11,596 nt of DNA from the NCBI GenBank assembly GCA_002432025.1, contig DJFE01000019.1, positions 234,813-246,408 of the forward strand, given 5' to 3'. The notes under the pieces were generated by a model, which saw nothing but the letters and a program-made list of their open reading frames with translations, did not search any database and was not told where the DNA came from. The stretch comes from Candidatus Avelusimicrobium stercoris. GTDB lineage: Bacteria; Elusimicrobiota; Elusimicrobia; Elusimicrobiales; Elusimicrobiaceae. Made by a program: the position numbers and the translations under genes. This document shows positions 6,614-11,596 of this stretch, one piece after another; position 1 is the first letter of the stretch, and each line of letters begins with the position of its first letter.

Positions 6614-7858
6614 TTAGTTTAAAGTAATTGTATCTTTTTTAATCGGCACGGGGACGTTCGTTTTGCCGTCCTCGCTGTCCGTAAGGCTGTAACGCATCCG
6701 CCAAAAGCCAATACCAGCCAACACCGCCACCGCGCCCACAATCAGCCACGGGCCGGGCAAATAGTGCGGGGCCACATAATCACCCAACAAGCCAGCCATA
6801 AAGAAGCCGACCGCCGAGCCCAAATTGTAAAACACCATCAGCATCCCCAAATACCGCCCGCGGGTTTCGCGCGAAGCAATATTAGACACCAAGGTTTGCT
6901 CGCCGGGCGAAACAATCAGTTCGCCGACGCCTGCCAAAAATACACCAAAAGCAATTAAAATAAAACTGTCAAAAAACCCTACCGAGCCAAACCCCACCGC
7001 ATACGCCAAGCACCCCAGCAGCATTGCCGTAGAAAGGCGGATTTTGCTCATCAGCACCGTACCCCAATATTGCAAAAACACCACCACCAGGCCGTTTACC
7101 GTAAAAAACCACCCGATATAATACTCCGGCATATGCAAATACTGTTTGCAATGCACCGAAAGCCCCACCACCAACTGGGAGTTCACGGCCGTAATCAGCA
7201 GTACATACAGGCACAATTTGGCCAGGCGCGTATCCTTTAAGGCAAGCAAGGTGGAAACGAAACTGGGCTTGCGCGATTTACACGGAATATGATTATCCTG
7301 CACCAGCCGCCCCAAATACAAAATGGTAACTGCGTACAAAATAGCCGTAAAGTAAAACGCCATACTGTACGAATACCGCACCAAAAAGCCACCCATAGCC
7401 GGGCCCAACGCCCAGCCGATGTTTAGCCCTATGCGGATAATGCCAAAGGCTTCTACACGCTCTTTGGGTGTGGTATTGTCCGTTACCCACGCATTAGAAG
7501 CCGGGCGGAAGAACGCACCCAAAAAGGTGGTTAAAAAGTACCAGGTGAGCATCCAGCCCACGTTTACTTTTAGTTCAATGCACAGCCCCAGCGCAAACAT
7601 TGCAACAATTTGGGAAAACAGCCCCCACATCATTACATTTTTGCGGCCAAACGCATCGGCCAGTTCGCCGCTAATGGCGCTGGACACACAGCGGGACAGC
7701 CCGGCCAGCGCAATCACCAGTCCGGCAAGGGACGGAGACAGCCCCCGCTGGCTAATTAAATAAATGGTAAAAAAGGGTAAAGAGAGCCCGTAGCCAAAGA
7801 GCAAAAGCCCGTTGGCGGCGGAAATAAGAATCATACTGCGTTTGGTTTCTCTCTGCAT
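6614..7858 (-). CDS. Major facilitator superfamily transporter, drug-efflux-like
   Basis: With the start at 7858 this is a 414-residue inner-membrane protein with about 12 hydrophobic helices. It has the MFS motif A between helices 2 and 3 (G-E-L-A-D-A-F-G-R-K, about 64-73) and a glycine-rich stretch in helix 5 (G-W-A-L-G-P-A-M-G-G-F) that resembles the antiporter motif C of drug/proton exporters. The substrate cannot be read from the sequence. An upstream ATG at 8038 is possible in frame, but it would add 60 polar and aromatic residues and run over the yggS promoter and coding start. The ATG at 7856-7858 leaves the usual short cytoplasmic N-terminus. It has no Shine-Dalgarno but has TACAAT eight bases upstream. 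An internal ATG at 7832-7834 is a second choice. First gene of the operon leading to trxB. Confidence 0.88.
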   Translation of the reverse strand: MQRETKRSMILISAANGLLLFGYGLSLPFFTIYLISQRGLSPSLAGLVIALAGLSRCVSSAISGELADAFGRKNVMMWGLFSQIVAMFALGLCIELKVNVGWMLTWYFLTTFLGAFFRPASNAWVTDNTTPKERVEAFGIIRIGLNIGWALGPAMGGFLVRYSYSMAFYFTAILYAVTILYLGRLVQDNHIPCKSRKPSFVSTLLALKDTRLAKLCLYVLLITAVNSQLVVGLSVHCKQYLHMPEYYIGWFFTVNGLVVVFLQYWGTVLMSKIRLSTAMLLGCLAYAVGFGSVGFFDSFILIAFGVFLAGVGELIVSPGEQTLVSNIASRETRGRYLGMLMVFYNLGSAVGFFMAGLLGDYVAPHYLPGPWLIVGAVAVLAGIGFWRMRYSLTDSEDGKTNVPVPIKKDTITLN

Positions 7859-7866
7859 ATATAGAT

Positions 7867-7872
7867 ATTGTA
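7867..7872 (-). promoter_or_regulatory. Possible -10 element of the MFS gene, leaderless arrangement
   Basis: The minus strand reads TACAAT eight bases before the chosen ATG, with no ribosome site between, so transcription would begin almost at the start codon. No good -35 is seen. The element points away from the yggS promoter on the other strand. Confidence 0.4.
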
Positions 7873-7924
7873 TAAAATAAACCGCGTGCCCGTTGAGTGC
7901 CCGACGGAGAAAAATAGAAAAAAT

Positions 7925-7953
7925 TTCCCAATTAAAGTAAATTTTGATATAAT
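7925..7953 (+). promoter_or_regulatory. Extended -10 promoter of yggS
   Basis: TTCCCA (7925-7930, weak -35), a 17-bp spacer, and TATAAT (7948-7953) preceded by TG one base upstream (7945-7946), an extended -10. The start would be near 7960, leaving a leader of about 10 nt with AAGGGA (7959-7964) as ribosome site. Confidence 0.7.
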
Positions 7954-7969
7954 ATGTCAAGGGATTTTT

Positions 7970-8671
7970 ATGACCAGGGAAGAAGAGCTCGTAAAAAATG
8001 TGCAGTTTGTAGAGTCTGCCCTGTGCGCCGCGTGCCAAAAGGCGGGCCGGAACCCGCAGGACGTAACCTTAATGGCCGTAACCAAGTACGCGCAAGACAA
8101 GGATGTTTTAACGCTCTTGGCTAGTGGCCTTATCCGGCACATTGGCGAATCCCGCGTCCAACAGGCTGAAAAACGCTGGACGAGTCCCGTTTTTGCGCAG
8201 TACAAAACCGTTAAACATTTTATCGGGCATTTACAAAAAAACAAAGCGGCCAAAGCCGCGCGGTTGTTTGATTTTATAGACTCCTTGGATAACGAAGAAA
8301 CCGCCCTGGCCTTAAACCGCACCGCACCGGAAGGAAAGATACTCCGAGCGCTTGTACAAATAAAACTGACGCAAAAAGACACCCAATCCGGCTTGCCCCT
8401 TAACGAAGCGCGGGCCTTGGTAAAGAAACTGGCGGGACTGGAACACATTAAAATTTGCGGGTATATGGGTATTGCCCCACAGGGCGCAACGCAAGAAGAG
8501 TTGCACCGCATTTTTAAACAGGTCAAAACAGTCTTTGACCAAGATTTTCCCAGCGGCGAGCGGTATTTGTCGCTAGGGATGAGTGAAGATTTTAGGGCGG
8601 CGGTAGAGGAAGGCTCTACCCTGCCGCGAATTGGCAGCCGTTTATTTGCCACAACTTTGGAGGGTTTATGA
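7970..8671 (+). CDS. yggS: Pyridoxal phosphate homeostasis protein YggS (PLPBP/PROSC family)
   Basis: A 233-residue cytoplasmic protein with the fold of the N-terminal barrel of alanine racemase. It binds PLP and helps balance free vitamin B6 rather than catalysing a known reaction. The PLP-binding lysine is K39 in L-M-A-V-T-K-Y. Other family segments are I-G-E-S-R-V-Q-Q (the family usually reads G-E-N-R-V-Q-E), H-F-I-G-H-L-Q-K-N-K, S-L-D-N, G-Y-M-G-I-A-P and, near the end, S-L-G-M-S-E-D-F with G-S-T-L-P-R-I-G-S-R-L-F for the phosphate. A further 34 codons are open upstream to an ATG at 7868, but they cover the promoter. The ATG at 7970 has AAGGGA five bases upstream and gives the normal family length. 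It overlaps the DUF167 gene by four bases (ATGA). Confidence 0.94.
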   Translation: MTREEELVKNVQFVESALCAACQKAGRNPQDVTLMAVTKYAQDKDVLTLLASGLIRHIGESRVQQAEKRWTSPVFAQYKTVKHFIGHLQKNKAAKAARLFDFIDSLDNEETALALNRTAPEGKILRALVQIKLTQKDTQSGLPLNEARALVKKLAGLEHIKICGYMGIAPQGATQEELHRIFKQVKTVFDQDFPSGERYLSLGMSEDFRAAVEEGSTLPRIGSRLFATTLEGL

Positions 8672-8934
8672 TTATAAAGGTCCGTTTAATCCCAACCGCA
8701 GGGCGCAATGAGGTAATCAGCCGCATTGGCAGTGTACTGCGCGTAAAGATTAAAAATAAAAAGGTGGATGACGACGCCGCCAACGCCATTATGAAGACCT
8801 TCCTGGCTGATTTCTTTAACGTGGCGGAAGAAAGCATTATCATCGTAAAAGGCGCCAAAGGAAAGGAAAAGACCGTAGAAGTGCGCGACAAAAGTGAAGA
8901 AGAATTGCGCAAGATTATGGATTCTATTCCGTAG
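8668..8934 (+). CDS. yggU: DUF167/YggU-family protein
   Basis: An 88-residue protein. The family pattern is visible: a first strand K-V-R-L-I-P-T-A-G-R-N-E-V, a strand ending in L-R-V-K-I, then D-D-D-A-A-N-A-I-M-K-T-F-L-A-D-F-F-N-V (family P-V-x-G-x-A-N with the helix after it), and I-I-I-V-K-G-A-K-G-K-E-K-T-V-E-V for the last strand pair. The acidic D-D-D replaces the usual P-x-x-G before A-N. The function of the family is unknown. The ATG overlaps the yggS stop, the same linkage as in the enterobacterial yggS-yggT-yggU cluster, but yggT is absent here. A terminator follows. Confidence 0.85.
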   Translation: MIIKVRLIPTAGRNEVISRIGSVLRVKIKNKKVDDDAANAIMKTFLADFFNVAEESIIIVKGAKGKEKTVEVRDKSEEELRKIMDSIP

Positions 8935-8962
8935 AATTTGCAGTTGTTCCCTACAAACCCTA

Positions 8963-8995
8963 ACGCCCGGCACTTTTCTCCGCCGGGCGTTTTTA
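8963..8995 (+). terminator. Intrinsic terminator of yggS-yggU
   Basis: ACGCCCGGC (8963-8971) pairs perfectly with GCCGGGCGT (8982-8990) around a 10-nt loop, and the run of T continues to 8994. Confidence 0.9.
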
Positions 8996-9000
8996 TTGGT

Positions 9001-9034
9001 AAAAAACGCCCCGGGGCCATAAAGCCACCGGGGC
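9001..9034 (-). terminator. Intrinsic terminator of the ybdG-like gene
   Basis: On the minus strand GCCCCGG (9034-9028) pairs with CCGGGGC (9014-9008). It is followed by G and then six T (9006-9001). It lies 21 bases past the ybdG stop and is tail to tail with the yggU terminator. Confidence 0.85.
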
Positions 9035-9055
9035 AAAAAAGAATACCCAACCGCT

Positions 9056-10330
9056 TTACGCTTTGGGCGCGTTATCCAACAGCTGCGCCACGCCTTGCGC
9101 AATATTGCGCCCGCTGGGCTGTTGGTACGCATACAGACCAAATTGCGGCAGTACCGCAAACAAATGGTCAAAAATATCGCTTTGAAGCGCCTCGTAATCG
9201 GTCCAAACCGTCGTATTCAAAAAGCAATACACCTCTAACGGCAGGCCCTGGGCTTCCTGCTTTAATTGGCGCACCATCAACGTAAAATTTGCATCGCCGG
9301 ACACCACATACGGGCGCGAAGCCAAATATAACTCCGTATAGCGGCGGAAGGTGCCCAAGTTGGTTAAATGCCGCCCGTTAATCAGGTTTTCCTTTACGTT
9401 GCGTTTGGCGTTAAAGGCGGTTATTTCGGCCTCTTTTCCGGACAAATAATCCTTTAACAGTTCAATTTTTTTCAAGCGTTCCAACATTGGACGGTCCAAA
9501 AATTTAACCGTATCCACATCAATTAAAATACTGCGCTGGATACGCCGCGCCTTGGCCGCATACATACCGCTCCAATTTTTAAACGGTTTGGAAATCATAT
9601 CGTAGGTCGGCACGCTGACAATCGTCATATCAAAGTTTTGCACGCGCACGCTGGTGAGCGAAATATCAATAATATTCCCGTCGGCCCCGGCAGAATCCAC
9701 GGTAATCCAATCGCCGATTTTAATCAGTTTATTGGTCGTCAACTGGATACTGGCGGCGAACCCTAAAATAGGATCTTTAAAAATTAAGGAGAAGACCGCC
9801 GCCAAAGCGGACAAGCCCGTAATAATGTACATCGGTTTGCGCCCCAGCACCAAAGACAATATAAAAAGCCCCGTACCCAAAAAGACGACGATTTTTACCG
9901 CCTGCACAAGCCCCTTTATGGGGATATTAGGGTTACGCCCGTAGAGGTGGGATAAGGTATCCAACAGCGCGTTAATAAGCCAAGAGAAACTAATCACCAC
10001 GAACAGCCCCGTCAGTTTACCCATTAAGGTTGCCAGCCAAGCAATATCCTCGGAAATAAACACCGGGTGCAGGTTAATGGCGGCCATTGCAGCCACCACC
10101 ACGCCAAGCGCCGTAAAAAAGCGGTGCTCGCGCATTGCGTTAAACCACTTTTCGGAGTGCAATTTAGCCACCAGTTTGCTTAAATATTTATTGCAAAACC
10201 AAGTGCTAAAACGCGCCAAAATATACAGCACAAACACAAACAGGATAGCGGACGCAATTTGCGCAATCAATACGTTATATTGGTCCGGGATGTACGGCAA
10301 TTTTTCAACAAACGGCAAAATCAACTTCAC
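9056..10330 (-). CDS. ybdG: Small-conductance mechanosensitive channel, YbdG/MscM-like
   Basis: A 424-residue inner-membrane channel of the MscS superfamily, expected to open on membrane tension and release solutes after osmotic downshock. Hydrophobic segments lie at about 20-40, 70-88, 96-120, 141-163 and 166-186; the last is the pore-lining helix. The beta domain follows (F-K-D-P-I-L-G-F-A-A-S-I-Q, then K-I-G-D-W-I near 204-209, G-A-D-G-N-I-I-D-I near 215-223). The C-terminal part carries F-K-N-W-S-G-M (about 250-256), T-N-L-G-T-F-R and T-L-M-V-R-Q-L, which match the E. coli YbdG type and distinguish it from plain MscS. The length is close to that family. The start codon is GTG with AGGAG six bases upstream. 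It diverges from the lipoprotein gene across 41 bp. Confidence 0.9.
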   Translation of the reverse strand: MKLILPFVEKLPYIPDQYNVLIAQIASAILFVFVLYILARFSTWFCNKYLSKLVAKLHSEKWFNAMREHRFFTALGVVVAAMAAINLHPVFISEDIAWLATLMGKLTGLFVVISFSWLINALLDTLSHLYGRNPNIPIKGLVQAVKIVVFLGTGLFILSLVLGRKPMYIITGLSALAAVFSLIFKDPILGFAASIQLTTNKLIKIGDWITVDSAGADGNIIDISLTSVRVQNFDMTIVSVPTYDMISKPFKNWSGMYAAKARRIQRSILIDVDTVKFLDRPMLERLKKIELLKDYLSGKEAEITAFNAKRNVKENLINGRHLTNLGTFRRYTELYLASRPYVVSGDANFTLMVRQLKQEAQGLPLEVYCFLNTTVWTDYEALQSDIFDHLFAVLPQFGLYAYQQPSGRNIAQGVAQLLDNAPKA

Positions 10331-10358
10331 TTATTGCTCCTTTATGTAAAAAAGTTAC

Positions 10359-10364
10359 TATAAT
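10359..10364 (+). promoter_or_regulatory. -10 element of the lipoprotein gene, leaderless arrangement
   Basis: A perfect TATAAT ends seven bases before the ATG at 10372. The predicted transcription start falls on or next to the A of the start codon, and there is no Shine-Dalgarno. A weak -35 candidate, TTGCTC (10334-10339), is 19 bp upstream. Confidence 0.55.
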
Positions 10365-10371
10365 AAAGTGT

Positions 10372-11253
10372 ATGAAAAAAATACTCTTGGGCGCAATGTT
10401 TGCCTGCCTTTTATCCGCCTGCTACACACCGCTAAACAATTCCGGCGTGGCCACGACAAAGCCTTGGCTGGAAGTTTCCGCCAAGAAGTTGGATTTTGAT
10501 GGCAAACAATACGATTCCTGCTACCGCTTTAACATCCATTTTTGGCCGCAGGAAGTAGCCGAAGTGATAGATATGAAGAACGCCTGCGTGGACGCCTGCT
10601 GCTGGCGCAGCGACAAAACCGAAGTAACGCTGGATTTTAATAAAGATTTTGACCAACGCTTGGCCTACTACGGTCGCGCGCGCAAATACACGCCCGGCAA
10701 AATCACCTTTAAGGTAACGCACTCCAATTTAGTAAACACCACCAAAGTAACCACGGACCCCAAGGGCGCGGTTGCAAACAGTGGGCTTGTAAAACTATCC
10801 TATAAAGAGTACGAAAACCCCGCCCGCTTAAAGCAAATTGAAGAGGCCGCCAACCGCTTGCAAACGCGTCGCAACGCCTATTTAAACGAACAACGCCAAC
10901 AGCAGGCCGAAAGGGTGGCTAAAACCGTCGTACAGCCCGCCAGCAAAGAAGCACAGGCCAAAGCCTTGCTCTCGCGCGTGGCCGGGCCGAAAATAGACAA
11001 GTATTTCTACCAAATGAACAAGTCCTACAACCGCCAAGGGGCCGTATTTATGTTAAGCGACCGCCTTTTGCAAGTGCAGGAACTGAACACGCAGGGCGGC
11101 TTTGCCGTTTACTGCCACGCCAAGGCCCGCACCGGGGTAAGCGCTACGCAGTTAAAGGCTTCTACTTTTCCCTGTGGAAAATGGCGCGTAGATTTGGAAG
11201 CGCAAACCGTCCAGCCGGACAACGCCAAAGCCAAGCAAATTTGGGGAAAATAG
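10372..11253 (+). CDS. Putative lipoprotein of unknown function
   Basis: A 293-residue exported protein. The signal peptide has Lys2-Lys3, a hydrophobic core and the lipobox L-S-A-C17, so signal peptidase II should cut before C17 and leave a lipid anchor. The mature part begins with a region of predicted strands carrying C50 and the cluster C72, C76, C77 (N-A-C-V-D-A-C-C-W). A Gln/Arg/Ala-rich helix, probably a coiled coil, spans about 151-200. A C-terminal domain has C248 and C268. The even number of mature cysteines besides C17 (six) would allow disulfides in the periplasm. I do not recognise the family. It diverges from the mechanosensitive channel gene; that proximity alone does not prove a shared role. 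No GC-rich terminator follows, only a T-rich stretch and then the paired-hairpin repeat. Confidence 0.85.
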   Translation: MKKILLGAMFACLLSACYTPLNNSGVATTKPWLEVSAKKLDFDGKQYDSCYRFNIHFWPQEVAEVIDMKNACVDACCWRSDKTEVTLDFNKDFDQRLAYYGRARKYTPGKITFKVTHSNLVNTTKVTTDPKGAVANSGLVKLSYKEYENPARLKQIEEAANRLQTRRNAYLNEQRQQQAERVAKTVVQPASKEAQAKALLSRVAGPKIDKYFYQMNKSYNRQGAVFMLSDRLLQVQELNTQGGFAVYCHAKARTGVSATQLKASTFPCGKWRVDLEAQTVQPDNAKAKQIWGK

Positions 11254-11290
11254 ATAGGCCATTTTCTTGTTTTTTCTCTTTTTTCATTAA

Positions 11291-11390
11291 GTTGTCATTC
11301 CCGAGTATCGTAGTCGGGGATCTGTCGTTGCGTAAGAGAACAGCAACAGCCAAAAACAGATTCCCGACTACGATACTCGGGAATGACAAC
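11291..11390. repeat. Paired-hairpin palindromic repeat (REP/BIME-like), copy B
   Basis: Arms 11291-11325 and 11356-11390 are inverted copies matching at 34 of 35 positions, with a 30-nt centre. Each arm is itself a hairpin: ATTCCCGA (11297-11304) with TCGGGGAT (11314-11321), and ATTCCCGA (11360-11367) with TCGGGAAT (11377-11384). The outer ends GTTGTCATTC and GAATGACAAC match those of copy A. It lies 37 bases downstream of the lipoprotein stop. Confidence 0.88.
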
Positions 11391-11405
11391 AATAATAACA
11401 ACAGC

Positions 11406-11432
11406 TCCCGGATAAAAACCTTCCGGGATGAC
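11406..11432. repeat. Single (half) unit of the same hairpin repeat
   Basis: TCCCGGA (11406-11412) pairs with TCCGGGA (11422-11428) over a 9-nt loop and is followed by TGAC, the same foot as the right arms of copies A and B. It stands 15 bases after copy B with no partner arm. Confidence 0.6.
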
Positions 11433-11548
11433 GGCACCCTGCGGGCCGCAGATTATCTGTACTCGTTTGATTTATTGGGCACCACTCTTTTTGTAATGTC
11501 GCAAACCAACGAAACAGCGGCAATCAAGGCCATCATAAAAATTGGGGG
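11433..11548. other. Non-coding or decayed segment between repeats
   Basis: Together with the flanking repeats this makes up a stretch of about 340 bases without a credible gene. The plus frame through 11454-11548 is open and reads Y-L-Y-S-F-D-L-L-G-T-T-L-F-V-M-S, hydrophobic and faintly like the first helix of TRIC/UPF0126 membrane proteins, but it has no start codon or ribosome site. No RNA gene was recognised. Confidence 0.3.
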
Positions 11549-11575
11549 TCATTCTGAACTGGCGGCCCGCAGGGT
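11436..11575. repeat. 14-bp perfect inverted repeat around the decayed segment
   Basis: ACCCTGCGGGCCGC (11436-11449) is the exact reverse complement of GCGGCCCGCAGGGT (11562-11575), with 112 bases between. The right copy is the loop of the hairpin at 11549-11587. Confidence 0.7.
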
Positions 11576-11587
11576 TTTCAGAATCTA
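11549..11587. repeat. Palindromic unit with divergent stem, right edge
   Basis: ATTCTGAA (11551-11558) pairs with TTCAGAAT (11577-11584). The flanks GTC on the left and CTA on the right resemble the GTC...CTG feet of the other units. The stem is A/T-richer than theirs and the loop is GC-rich. Confidence 0.6.
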
Positions 11588-11596
11588 CCGATTGTG

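Noticed and set aside
7868..7969. N-terminal extension of YggS to an ATG at 7868
   Set aside because: It covers the extended -10 promoter. The ATG at 7970 has a ribosome site and gives the usual family length and N-terminus.
7859..8038. N-terminal extension of the MFS transporter to an ATG at 8038
   Set aside because: It would overlap the yggS promoter and its first codons on the other strand and add 60 residues not expected ahead of the first membrane helix.
7957..8652. 231-codon frame antisense to yggS
   Set aside because: It is a shadow of a well-conserved gene; it has no motifs and shows Ser/Cys-rich composition typical of antisense frames.
11162..11437. 91-codon minus-strand reading frame across the end of the lipoprotein gene and the repeat
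   Set aside because: It is antisense to the lipoprotein gene and then translates the palindromic repeat. A similar N-x-R-S-P-T-T peptide arises from copy A (1277-1483), showing it is repeat-derived.
1..11596. Search for CRISPR arrays, insertion sequence transposases, phage genes, toxin-antitoxin pairs and rRNA/tRNA genes
   Set aside because: No regular direct-repeat/spacer pattern, no transposase or phage domains and no RNA gene signatures were seen by eye.

Overview
The window looks like chromosomal DNA of a Gram-negative-type bacterium. It carries two proteins with type IV prepilin N-termini, a lipoprotein with a clear lipobox, and housekeeping genes resembling E. coli yheS, rhlE, ybdG and yggS. 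Small divergent pilin-like genes built on the F-T-L-I/T-E-L core, next to short GC-rich palindromic repeats, suggest Elusimicrobiota (Elusimicrobium-like). That placement is an inference from general knowledge of that phylum, not proven here.

Layout. (1) 1-1330: two divergently transcribed pilin-like genes share a 122-bp intergenic region with back-to-back sigma70-type promoters, and each is followed by a strong hairpin terminator. (2) 1331-4880, minus strand: an ABC-F ATPase (YheS type) and a DEAD-box-family RNA helicase (RhlE type) overlap by one base, so they are probably translationally coupled. (3) 4899-7858, minus strand: a tight operon runs MFS transporter, DUF4321 membrane protein, Maf nucleotide pyrophosphatase, thioredoxin reductase, and ends at a terminator. 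(4) 7925-8995, plus strand: yggS (PLP-binding protein) and a DUF167/YggU gene overlap by four bases and end at a terminator. (5) 9001-11253: a YbdG-type mechanosensitive channel (minus, GTG start) and a cysteine-containing lipoprotein of unknown function (plus) diverge from a 41-bp intergenic region. (6) 11254-11596: no credible intact gene, but several palindromic repeat units.

The genes are mostly housekeeping: RNA and ribosome maintenance, redox balance, nucleotide-pool cleaning, PLP homeostasis and osmotic protection. No phage, CRISPR, toxin-antitoxin or biosynthetic system is visible, and no convincing new multi-gene system was found. The most interesting signals are non-coding. First, a family of paired hairpin repeats (1346-1426 and 11291-11390, plus single units at 11406-11432 and 11549-11587) keeps base-pairing through compensatory changes and has conserved feet, like REP/BIME elements. 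Second, three genes (the MFS transporter, yheS and the lipoprotein) lack a Shine-Dalgarno sequence and have a -10-like hexamer 7-9 nt before the ATG, which suggests leaderless mRNAs.
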